Assembly (NCBI GenBank): GCA_945788445.1
Contig: CALZMA010000086.1
Coordinates: 1 to 5,135 of the forward strand
DNA: 5,135 nucleotides
Direction of reading: 5' to 3'
Origin: an uncultured Bacteroidales bacterium
GTDB taxonomy: Bacteria > Bacteroidota > Bacteroidia > Bacteroidales > Bacteroidaceae
Below, piece by piece: positions 1-5,031 of the stretch. A program made the position numbers and the translations under genes. How positions within the stretch are numbered: position 1 is the first letter of the stretch; each line of letters opens with the position of its first letter. A model generated the notes under the pieces. It did not search any database and was not told the DNA's origin. It saw nothing but the letters and a program-made list of their open reading frames with translations.

Positions 1-279
1 CTCGAGGCCCGAGCCGTAGCAGGCGAGGACGTTGAAGAACTTGTTTTGGGCGGTCACTTCGTCCGCCCCCACAAGGTCGCGCAGCTTGTAGGGGAGCTTG
101 TTGTCCGGGCCGAAGGGGGCGTAGAGTTCGCCGGGACGGCCCGGCACGGCGCGGAACTGCACGCGGTAGCTGTCGAAGAGCCCCGTGGTGTCTTCCACGG
201 TGGCCACGGCGGCTTGCGGGCCGTTCGCGCCGAGGTCGAGCACTTCGGGCTCGAGGAGGGAGGTGGGGATGGTGGGCAT
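1..279 (-). CDS. N-terminal part of an unrecognised phage protein, cut by the window's left edge
   Basis: An open frame reads from an ATG at 279 to base 1 without a stop, giving 93 residues that begin MPTIPTSLLEPEVLDLG and end NVLACYGSGLE. An in-frame TAA lies just upstream of the ATG, in the 14-base spacer after the 158-aa gene, so this is the first possible start. The leader is A/T-rich, then C-rich (AAGTCACCCCC), with no Shine-Dalgarno sequence. Composition is GC-rich like the other late genes. The residues suggest a soluble, mixed alpha/beta protein. I see no signal peptide, membrane segment or recognisable motif. It follows the fibre and the 158-aa gene on the same strand, so a tail or virion role is a guess from position only. 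If the window is circular (bases 1-5 equal to 5131-5135), this frame continues into the 33-residue fragment at the right edge to make a 125-aa protein. Confidence 0.8.
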   Translation of the reverse strand, partial: MPTIPTSLLEPEVLDLGANGPQAAVATVEDTTGLFDSYRVQFRAVPGRPGELYAPFGPDNKLPYKLRDLVGADEVTAQNKFFNVLACYGSGLE

Positions 280-293
280 GGGGGTGACTTAAT

Positions 294-770
294 TTAAATA
301 AAAAAGGATGGATCTTCTCCGGTAAAACGGCCAAACGCTCTCACGATAACTTCAGTTCCTTCATGAAAGGCAACATAGTTGAGAGAGTATCCGTCACTCA
401 GAATTTTATCCTGGAAGAAATATATAGCGGGCTCTCCTTCATTGTTCTTGTAGTATGATCTTTTGGAGTCCTTGTCGAAGAAGACTTTTACGACTCTATT
501 ATCTCCATCTAAACCTAAAGCGGGTTTCGCGGTTGTTGGGGCATTGTCATCGAAAATTGGCGGTGCTGCTCTGTATTTAAGCGTGTACCCATTAACAATT
601 TTTACCCCCCCAACTGACTCCGGCGCGACGGGCAGCTGTGCGGCCTTGTCCACGGCGGCGACGACCTTCTCGAGGATGGAGGCGAGGTCCTGGAGGCTGA
701 AGTTGTTGATGCCCCATTCGCCCTTCAGCTGGGCGATGGTCTGTTGCAGTTCCTTCTTGATCTGTTGCAT
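294..770 (-). CDS. Phage protein of 158 aa with helical N-terminus and composition-shifted C-terminal domain; possible fibre-associated protein
   Basis: I do not recognise the family. Residues 1-45 (MQQIKKELQQTIAQLKGEWG, then DLASILEKVVAAVDKAAQLP) look helical and amphipathic, as in an oligomerising or virion-docking segment. Residues 53-158 look beta-rich and aromatic (VVKVFFDKDSKRSYYKNN, YFFQDKILSDGYSLNYVAF). The gene begins 50 bases after the fibre stop, behind an A/T-rich leader with AACAGAAAGAACC before the ATG and no strong Shine-Dalgarno sequence. Codons 1-52 are GC-rich like the neighbours, whereas the rest is clearly A/T-rich, so the C-terminal part looks acquired. A run of seven G on the coding strand (605-611, codons 54-56) sits at that boundary, and gain or loss of one G would stop translation within five codons. 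Its position behind the fibre and its exchangeable C-terminus suggest a receptor-contacting or fibre-accessory role, but this is inference. Confidence 0.82.
   Translation of the reverse strand: MQQIKKELQQTIAQLKGEWGINNFSLQDLASILEKVVAAVDKAAQLPVAPESVGGVKIVNGYTLKYRAAPPIFDDNAPTTAKPALGLDGDNRVVKVFFDKDSKRSYYKNNEGEPAIYFFQDKILSDGYSLNYVAFHEGTEVIVRAFGRFTGEDPSFFI
605..611 (-). repeat. G7 homopolymer inside the 158-aa gene (candidate slippage site)
   Basis: The coding strand reads GTT GGG GGG GTA, giving seven consecutive G. One deleted G gives GGG GGG TAA, an immediate stop. One inserted G gives GGG GGG GGT AAA AAT TGT TAA, a stop four codons after the last Gly. Either change would leave only the helical N-terminus. 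The tract is directly visible; that it is used as an on/off switch is inference. Confidence 0.5.
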
Positions 771-820
771 GGTTCTTTCTGTTTATATATATAATATGGT
801 GTGCGGGGGTGTGGTTAGTA
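771..820 (-). promoter_or_regulatory. A/T-rich leader between the fibre and the 158-aa gene
   Basis: This 50-base spacer holds an alternating TA stretch (ATATTATATATATAAACAG on the coding strand) ending 10 bases before the ATG of the 158-aa gene, in a GC-rich neighbourhood. It could be an unstructured translation-initiation region of the kind used by Bacteroidota without a Shine-Dalgarno sequence, or an internal promoter. I found no clear TAnnTTTG element, so a promoter is not supported beyond base composition. Confidence 0.3.
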
Positions 821-2935
821 TTATTCTTCAGTATTGGTTGAAGCAGCCGCGGCCTCGAGTGTCTGCACCTTGTTTTCGAGCGTGGCGATGCGCTGCTCGA
901 TGGCGGCGAGCCGTGCTGGCCATTCCTTGGGTGCCAGTCCGTTCACCGATGAGGAGACGGTGGGGATGGTGGCTGCGGAGCCCACGTTGTCGTTCCAGGG
1001 CGACTGGAGCTGTATCTGCTGGCTTGCGGCGGTGTACTTGAGGTTTCGTACCATGGAGTTCTGCCACGACTGCACCTCCGCGATGGCCGTGCGGTTCGGG
1101 TTGGAGAAGCTGATGTAGCGCTGCTTGATGGCCCGCCCCAAAAAGAGTGTCTGTACTGTACAGTCGTTCTCCACCTGTTGGCGGATGTGGAACGAGTTGG
1201 AGCGCACGGTGAAATAGAGCGACTCCCACAGCGGGTTAGAGCAGACGTTGAGCGCGGCGGCGGCTTCCTCCGCCCGCGCCATCGTGTCGAACGTGCCGAG
1301 GTTCAGCAGGTGGATGTTCTCCGACACCTGCGATAGTGTGTTCAGCTTGGAGAATACAGCCGAGCTCATGAGTCCAGAGTTGGAACTCGTGGCGAGTGGG
1401 AGAACCACGTTACCAAGCTCGCCGCCATCATACCCGCTGAACGTGATTTTCCGGGTATCAGCGTTGTAGGCGTAAGACGTTACGCCGAACTCCTTCCATT
1501 CCTGGGCCGAAGTCTGGCTGTCTTTCACGCCGTTGGCTCCCGTCACGTTCCGCCGATGGAGGCGCTTGTCCCACAGACGTATCTGCATACATTCGTCGAT
1601 GCCATTGACCTGCTGGAATATCCTTCCTTGGAGCTTCTTGCCCGTTGCGCCCACGGCATCGAAAACCAGCAAGGCAGCCGACTTGTCACCAGCGACCTCT
1701 GCACGGGCTGCATAGTCGCACGCCGCGTTCACACTGCTGAACGAACCAATATACTTGACCGCCCCGGCACACACGTCCAGCAGCCCCTTGTCCGTTGCCG
1801 ATAGCAGTCCCGACTGCGAAGTCGTGGCCACGGGCAGGAGCTTTTCGAGCGTGCCTTCGGCGGTGAGTACGTAGGCGTGACCGTCCGTGGTGTTGAGGGC
1901 TATGCCGCCGCGGGCGGGCATGGGCTTGGGGTATGCGCCGGGTGCGGCGGCGTAGTACTTGCCGCCCACCTTGTAGGCGAAGCCCGCCAAGGTGATGGAC
2001 GCGCCCGCCGAAGTGCCGATGCGGTTGCAAAAGACCACGGTGCCCGCTGTGGAGGTGGTGCTCTGTATCTCCAGCACGGCGTTCGTGCCTTCGGCGAAGG
2101 TCTCGATGCCGCTGAAGTAGCCCACTTCGGCGCGCAGGAGGGCGTTGTCGAGGTCTGCCACCTGCGCGGGGGTCATTAGTCCCGCTTTCGAGAGGGTTGC
2201 GGCGGTAGTAACGCAGTCGTCCAGCTTTTTCTTGTCGGCGGCGGAGAGGAGGCCCGGGGTAGAGGTGGAAGCCACGGGGAGCGTGGCCTTCGTGCCGATG
2301 TCCTCGCCGTTGAAGTCCTTGATGCGGAGTTCCCGCGTGGAGGGCGTGTAGCTGATACTCTGCGCCCCGGTCTTGGCCCACGCGCCTACGTTCTGAACCT
2401 GCGTGCGGTCGTTGGAGGCGAAGCGGATGGTGCGGATGAAGCGCTGCTGCCCTTCGAAGAGGTACTGCGTACAGAAGTTGTCGCGCACGCTCTGTTCGAT
2501 GTAGTAGTGGACCGTGCCAATCTGGTACTTCAGCACGCGGTAGGCCGAGTTGCCGGCCACTTCGGCCGTGGCGCATGCCGCCCAGGCCGTGGCCGTGCCG
2601 GTGAACACGCCCACGTCGTAGACTGCCCCGAAGGCCTTCATGCTGGTGTACTGGGCGGGTGTGAGCACGCCGGCGGTACCGGCTGCGGGGTTGAGGGCGG
2701 GGATGAAGGCGCGGCGTTCGTAGGGCTGGCCCTGCGCGTTGTGGTAGCGCAGTCGGACGCTTACGCCGTCGGCGGCAGCCTCGAAGGCTATTTCGTCGGC
2801 GAAGATGCCCTGGGCGGCGAAGGCGGCGAGGTCCAGCAGGCAGCCGCCCACGCGGGAGGCGGTGTTGGCATTCTCCACGGTCTCGTCCTTGATCTGGGCG
2901 GCGCGGGTAATGATGGAGGTGAGTTCGGTGGCCAT
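821..2935 (-). CDS. Modular phage tail fibre (704 aa) with three knob-like repeats and C-terminal coiled coil
   Basis: This is probably a trimeric tail fibre or receptor-binding protein. Residues 1-40 carry RAAQIKDETVENANTASRVGG, an N-terminal signature I associate with Bacteroidales phage and prophage fibres, probably for virion attachment. Three diverged copies of one domain follow at about 105-239, 393-533 and 544-672. Each has a central I-x-Q-x-V, a Cys, Q-x-L-F or a variant, R-x-I, and a Trp near the end. A different beta-rich domain lies at about 264-366. G-L-[LM]-[ST] linkers occur at 89, 228, 252, 376, 521 and 666, several followed by D-K-x-x-L-D and preceded by LP-x-A-[ST]-[ST]-S. 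Residues 671-697 form a coiled coil (L676, I679, I683, L686, V690, L693), consistent with C-terminal trimerisation. The repeats resemble the pyocin-type knob fold, seen only as a weak pattern. The ATG at 2935 lies 30 bases after the 142-aa gene, with no Shine-Dalgarno sequence. There is no chaperone-type peptidase domain. Confidence 0.9.
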   Translation of the reverse strand: MATELTSIITRAAQIKDETVENANTASRVGGCLLDLAAFAAQGIFADEIAFEAAADGVSVRLRYHNAQGQPYERRAFIPALNPAAGTAGVLTPAQYTSMKAFGAVYDVGVFTGTATAWAACATAEVAGNSAYRVLKYQIGTVHYYIEQSVRDNFCTQYLFEGQQRFIRTIRFASNDRTQVQNVGAWAKTGAQSISYTPSTRELRIKDFNGEDIGTKATLPVASTSTPGLLSAADKKKLDDCVTTAATLSKAGLMTPAQVADLDNALLRAEVGYFSGIETFAEGTNAVLEIQSTTSTAGTVVFCNRIGTSAGASITLAGFAYKVGGKYYAAAPGAYPKPMPARGGIALNTTDGHAYVLTAEGTLEKLLPVATTSQSGLLSATDKGLLDVCAGAVKYIGSFSSVNAACDYAARAEVAGDKSAALLVFDAVGATGKKLQGRIFQQVNGIDECMQIRLWDKRLHRRNVTGANGVKDSQTSAQEWKEFGVTSYAYNADTRKITFSGYDGGELGNVVLPLATSSNSGLMSSAVFSKLNTLSQVSENIHLLNLGTFDTMARAEEAAAALNVCSNPLWESLYFTVRSNSFHIRQQVENDCTVQTLFLGRAIKQRYISFSNPNRTAIAEVQSWQNSMVRNLKYTAASQQIQLQSPWNDNVGSAATIPTVSSSVNGLAPKEWPARLAAIEQRIATLENKVQTLEAAAASTNTEE
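920..1306 (-). repeat. Fibre domain repeat 3 (residues about 544-672)
   Basis: The copy runs from LNLGTFDT to the last linker (NGLAPKEW). The core IRQQVENDCTVQTLFLG, then R-Y-I-S-F-S-N-P-N-R-T and V-Q-S-W lines up almost position for position with repeat 1. It leads directly into the C-terminal coiled coil (residues 671-697, bases 845-925). Confidence 0.7.
1337..1759 (-). repeat. Fibre domain repeat 2 (residues about 393-533)
   Basis: The copy runs from VKYIGSFSS to GLMSSAVFSKL. It keeps I-F-Q-Q-V, a Cys-x-Q (ECMQIRLW), R-x-V and A-Q-E-W-K-E-F at matching spacings, but is the most diverged copy and carries an extra VFDAVGATGKK segment. Its DNA is visibly less GC-rich than that of the flanking parts of the gene, suggesting separate ancestry. 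Confidence 0.6.
2219..2623 (-). repeat. Fibre domain repeat 1 (residues about 105-239)
   Basis: The copy runs from YDVGVFTG to the linker GLLSAADKKKLD. Its core VRDNFCTQYLFEG, then R-x-I-R-x-A-S-N-D-R-T and V-G-A-W aligns closely with repeat 3 and more loosely with repeat 2. The similarity is at protein level; no obvious nucleotide repeat remains. Confidence 0.7.
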
Positions 2936-2965
2936 CGTGCGGTGTGTGGTGAGGGGTTAGGTTAT

Positions 2966-3394
2966 TCAGTAGGTGCGGTAGCGGAGGAGCGGGAGCGGGC
3001 CTGTGAGCCTTGCCTCCAGCTGCACGGCTTGTTCGCCGCCGGGCTTCGCGCTGATGGTGGTGGCGAAGGTGGTGAGGGGAAAGGGAGGCTCGCAGGTGCC
3101 GAGGAGCCACTCTGTGCCGTCGGCGGCGGTGAGCTTGTAGGCCATGGGCCGCAGTGGGCGCGTGGGCTCGAAGGAGGAGAGGCAGAGCGTGGCGGTGAGC
3201 GTGGTGGTGTGGGTGCGCGTGCCGTCTTTCTCCTCCTCCGTGGCGGTGAGTTTGGCGAGGCCGATGATGGGGAGCCGCCGCCAGGGAACGGGCGAGAGGG
3301 CGAGGGCCGAGGGGCGTGCGTAGCGCTGGGTGACCACGTCGGCGAGGTGGTAGGCTTCGGTCCAGTGTACAGTGATGATGTGCGGAAGGGGCAT
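2966..3394 (-). CDS. Phage protein of 142 aa, unknown function
   Basis: The protein begins MPLPHIITVHWTEAYHLAD and ends LTGPLPLLRYRTY. It looks beta-rich, with a short WRRLPIIGLAKLTATEEEKDG segment (about 39-59) and a C-terminal half with AYKLTAADGTEWLLGTCEPPFP (about 85-106), then alternating hydrophobic residues. No transmembrane segment or catalytic motif is visible. My impression is of a conserved small protein of Bacteroidales phage structural clusters, but I cannot name a family. It starts 52 bases after the terminase-like gene, behind an A-rich stretch (GCAAAAAACCGCCGAAAT) typical of starts without a Shine-Dalgarno sequence, and lies 30 bases before the fibre, so it is probably in the same transcript. 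An overlapping 155-codon frame (2962-3429) is Pro/Ser-rich low-complexity sequence and was judged a shadow. A baseplate, connector or fibre-attachment role is possible but unproven. Confidence 0.75.
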   Translation of the reverse strand: MPLPHIITVHWTEAYHLADVVTQRYARPSALALSPVPWRRLPIIGLAKLTATEEEKDGTRTHTTTLTATLCLSSFEPTRPLRPMAYKLTAADGTEWLLGTCEPPFPLTTFATTISAKPGGEQAVQLEARLTGPLPLLRYRTY

Positions 3395-3446
3395 ATTTCG
3401 GCGGTTTTTTGCGAGAGGTGGCGCTCCATGGAGGACGAGTGTTCGC

Positions 3447-4064
3447 CTACATGGGCGGCGGCACTTGGTCGGTGCGGAGGTTCTGCTCGCGCTGCTTGGT
3501 CTTGTTGAGGGCCTCGAAGTTGGTGTCGGCGGCGTACTTGTTGAGCATCTTCGCCACCTTCTCCTTCAGGTTCGGAATGCGCTGGAAGCCTGCCACGCTG
3601 GGGTCGGTGGTTATCTCCAGTTGCTGGGGAACAATTTGGGAGTAGTCGGGAAGGCGGCTCTCTTCGGTATCGAGGCGGGTGTACTTGCCGAGACAGTTGA
3701 GCGTGGCGGTGAAGGCCTTGGAGTCGTTGTTGGCGCGGGCCATAGCGAAGGCCTCCTCGCAGCGCTGAATGAAGAGATGTTGGTACCAGGCGCGGGAGGC
3801 GCGGGAGGTGTCGCCTATGAGTATCTTCAGGTAGTTCGTCAGGATGTAGGCGTTAGAGCGGGCGTAGCCGTACCTTTCGCGGAACTGCGCGGCGAGCACT
3901 TGGTCGGTGAGCTGCGGGTTGCGGAGCCAGTAGTAGTACATTTCTCGCACGTTGAGAATGCGCTCCACTACCTGCTTCGAGAGGCCCGACGCCTGCAAAT
4001 CCTCTTCGGAGGAGAAGAGGTGGCGGCGGAGGGTCTGGAGGGAGTCGTCGCGGAACTCTGCCAT
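3447..4064 (-). CDS. Terminase small subunit-like protein (205 aa)
   Basis: This is probably the DNA-recognition subunit of the packaging terminase. Residues 29-50 (SKQVVERILNVREMYYYWLRNP) and 53-82 (TDQVLAAQFRERYGYARSNAYIL) read as helices, with a helix-turn-helix-like arrangement around GYARSNAY. Residues 88-130 (ASRAWYQHLFIQRCEEAFAMAR and the following helix to KYTRLD) look like a helical oligomerisation part. The tail has ITTDPSVAGFQRIPN followed by LKEKVAKMLNKYAAD. The order helix-turn-helix, R-A-W-Y-Q-H, K-Y-x-R-L-D, T-x-D-P-x-x-x-G matches my recollection of small-terminase-like proteins of Bacteroidales phages, and the length fits the class. It starts 3 bases after the upstream stop and has the only strong Shine-Dalgarno sequence seen here, inside that gene's last codons, so the two are translationally coupled. 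No large terminase gene follows in the window, which weakens the assignment. Confidence 0.75.
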   Translation of the reverse strand: MAEFRDDSLQTLRRHLFSSEEDLQASGLSKQVVERILNVREMYYYWLRNPQLTDQVLAAQFRERYGYARSNAYILTNYLKILIGDTSRASRAWYQHLFIQRCEEAFAMARANNDSKAFTATLNCLGKYTRLDTEESRLPDYSQIVPQQLEITTDPSVAGFQRIPNLKEKVAKMLNKYAADTNFEALNKTKQREQNLRTDQVPPPM

Positions 4065-4067
4065 GGG

Positions 4068-4787
4068 TCAGTCCTCCTCCTTTCTGCCGGTTTCCGTGGC
4101 GGCGTCGGTGGCTTCGCCTTCGCCGAAGATGATGGCGGCGGCGGCTTCCTGCGTTCCCTTCAGTCCCAGGTCGGCGGCGGCGGCTGCGCTGGCTTCGGCG
4201 GCGCGCTGGGCCTCGATTTCCTCTTGGGAGGGTTCGGGCGCCTCGTCGTAGCGCTGGAGGTTGGTGCGGTAGCGCGTGTCGAGTTCGGCGAGCATCTTGA
4301 CGAGCTCGTAGCGGTCGCACGCCGTCTGCGAGCCCATGCCCTTCAGCGTCTCGAAGGTGCGGCGCATGCGGCGGTAGATGTCGCCGTTCTGCTCGTAGAG
4401 TTCGCGCACCTCGCGGGGAAGGAAGTCGTGGTCGGGACGCTTGCCGCGGCGGTCGGGCTGTGCGGGCGTGACGCGGAGGGTGAGGTCGGCGGACTTCGGC
4501 TCGTAGCGTTCGGCGGCGGCGCGGAAGGTGGCGCGGACGCGGGGGAGCGTCTCCTTCTCGAGGAAGTACACCTCGCGGCGGGTGAGGCCGTCGAGGCGGA
4601 TGCGGAGGTACTTGATGAGCTCGCGTTCGAGCCGCACGCTGTCGCCGCGGCGGAGGATATAGCGGTGGAGGCTCCTGTTGCGGTTCATTTGGAGCATGAG
4701 CTCCGCGCCGCGCTGGAGGTCGCGCTGCTCGATGGGCTGGGCGAGGTAGTCTTGTACTTGCTGTGTGAATGCGGGGTCGAGCTTCAT
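4068..4787 (-). CDS. Conserved phage protein of 239 aa paired with the terminase small subunit-like gene, unknown function
   Basis: This is a soluble, highly charged and mostly helical protein. Residues 1-100 are rich in Arg/Glu helices (VRLERELIKYLRIRLDGLTR, REVYFLEKETLPRVRATF). Residues 115-124 read GKRPDHDFLP, followed by REVRELYEQNGDIYRRMR and C157-D-R-Y-E-L-V-K-M-L with a later L-D-x-x-Y-R-x-N-x-x-R-Y-D. The tail from about 185 is Ala/Glu-rich and probably disordered. The G-K-R-x-D-H-D-x-L-P and L-D...Y-D pattern matches my memory of an uncharacterised protein encoded just before small terminase genes in Bacteroidales phages. It may help DNA recognition or terminase assembly, which is inference from pairing. 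The ATG at 4787 follows an A/T-rich leader (TTTATAATATTATCTCACCC) without a Shine-Dalgarno sequence and is the first gene after the structured gap. It overlaps nothing and ends 3 bases before its partner. Confidence 0.85.
   Translation of the reverse strand: MKLDPAFTQQVQDYLAQPIEQRDLQRGAELMLQMNRNRSLHRYILRRGDSVRLERELIKYLRIRLDGLTRREVYFLEKETLPRVRATFRAAAERYEPKSADLTLRVTPAQPDRRGKRPDHDFLPREVRELYEQNGDIYRRMRRTFETLKGMGSQTACDRYELVKMLAELDTRYRTNLQRYDEAPEPSQEEIEAQRAAEASAAAAADLGLKGTQEAAAAIIFGEGEATDAATETGRKEED
4073..4083 (-). promoter_or_regulatory. Strong Shine-Dalgarno sequence of the terminase-like gene
   Basis: The coding strand reads AAAGGAGGAGG, with its 3' end 8 bases before the ATG at 4064. It lies within the final Arg-Lys-Glu-Glu-Asp codons of the preceding gene. 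It supports the ATG start and coupled translation. It is unusual in this window, where the other starts have A/T-rich leaders instead. Confidence 0.6.
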
Positions 4788-4810
4788 GGGTGAGATAATA
4801 TTATAAAGGT

Positions 4811-4908
4811 GGCCGGCGCGGTGGGCGCTGTGAAGGACGAAAGCTTTGACGCGAAACCACTAATGAATACTTAGATAAATTGAACTCGTGCGCCTTCGCG
4901 CGCCGGCC
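4811..4908 (-). promoter_or_regulatory. Long GC stem in the leader of the 239-aa gene
   Basis: GGCCGGCGCG at 4811-4820 is the exact reverse complement of 4899-4908. A second matched pair lies inside it (4824-4828 with 4890-4894, GGCGC/GCGCC), separated by a small internal loop. The loop region is A/T-rich and holds AAAGCTTT. The stem ends about 23 bases before the start codon, leaving an A/T-rich single-stranded leader. It could regulate expression or serve as a protein-binding site in DNA. Confidence 0.45.
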
Positions 4909-4935
4909 GTGCAGTGTGCAGCGGCGGGAACGGGA

Positions 4936-5004
4936 CGGAGCAGGCACCGACGCCGGCAGGGCCAGACGGCTCTGGATACCCTGCCTCCAGTTACTGGAAC
5001 TCCG
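4936..5004 (-). other. Candidate four-way-junction RNA or DNA structure
   Basis: A 5-bp closing stem pairs 4936-4940 with 5000-5004 (CGGAG/CTCCG). Inside it lie three hairpins with no bases between them: 4986-4998 (5 bp, 3-base loop), 4955-4985 (12 bp, 4-base loop at 4967-4970, 3-base bulge at 4976-4978) and 4943-4954 (4 bp including one G-U on the transcript). The 12-bp hairpin is the strongest element; the shorter stems alone could occur by chance. Loop sizes of 3 and 4 rule out an ordinary tRNA, and no U-tract follows, so it is not a standard terminator. Confidence 0.45.
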
Positions 5005-5031
5005 GACCGAATTCGTCACTGAAGGACCTAC

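Larger units (their letters stand above)
4788..5031. other. Structured 244-base intergenic region
   Basis: This is the only long stretch without a credible gene. On the transcribed strand it holds, in order, a compact group of three abutting hairpins (4936-5004), a GC-rich segment with a direct GTGCAG doublet (4909-4921), a 10-bp GC inverted repeat spanning 4811-4908 with A/T-rich sequence in its loop, and an A/T-rich leader before the next ATG. Because the next genes resemble a packaging operon, a cos/pac recognition region, a regulatory leader or a small structured RNA are all possible. A GTG-started 72-codon frame (4801-5019) is Arg/Ser/Pro-rich and was not accepted as a gene. I found no convincing U-tract terminator and no Bacteroidota promoter consensus. 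Confidence 0.6.

Noticed and set aside
1155..1164. Perfect palindrome ACTGTACAGT inside the fibre gene
   Set aside because: Single short palindrome within well-supported coding sequence, with no second copy noticed and no regulatory context.
294..2935. Diversity-generating retroelement variable region in the fibre or the 158-aa gene
   Set aside because: No reverse transcriptase and no template-like near-repeat differing at adenines was seen in the window.
1686..3110. 474-codon minus-strand frame overlapping the fibre
   Set aside because: It is Arg/His/Pro-rich low-complexity protein in a shifted frame of the fibre, whose own frame shows repeats, linkers and a coiled coil.
2507..3508. 333-codon plus-strand frame
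   Set aside because: Gly-rich antisense shadow covering parts of three minus-strand genes and crossing their borders.
3372..4793. 473-codon plus-strand open frame opposite the 239-aa and 205-aa genes
   Set aside because: It is Gly/Val/Leu/Glu-biased with no recognisable domain and lies antisense to two convincing genes. Long antisense frames are expected where GC-rich coding sequence lacks the codons that would create antisense stops.
4955..4985. Intrinsic terminator reading of the 12-bp hairpin
   Set aside because: The transcribed strand continues GGCGUCGGUGCC after the stem, with no U-tract.
4936..5004. tRNA reading of the cloverleaf-like structure
   Set aside because: Hairpin loops are 3 and 4 bases, the closing stem is 5 bp, and there is no T-loop or anticodon-type loop.
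4801..5019. 72-codon GTG-started frame in the intergenic gap
   Set aside because: Arg/Ser/Pro-rich with no family resemblance, no Shine-Dalgarno sequence, and it runs through the strong inverted repeats. It is in the same frame as the gene ending at 5032, so stop readthrough is conceivable, but nothing supports it.
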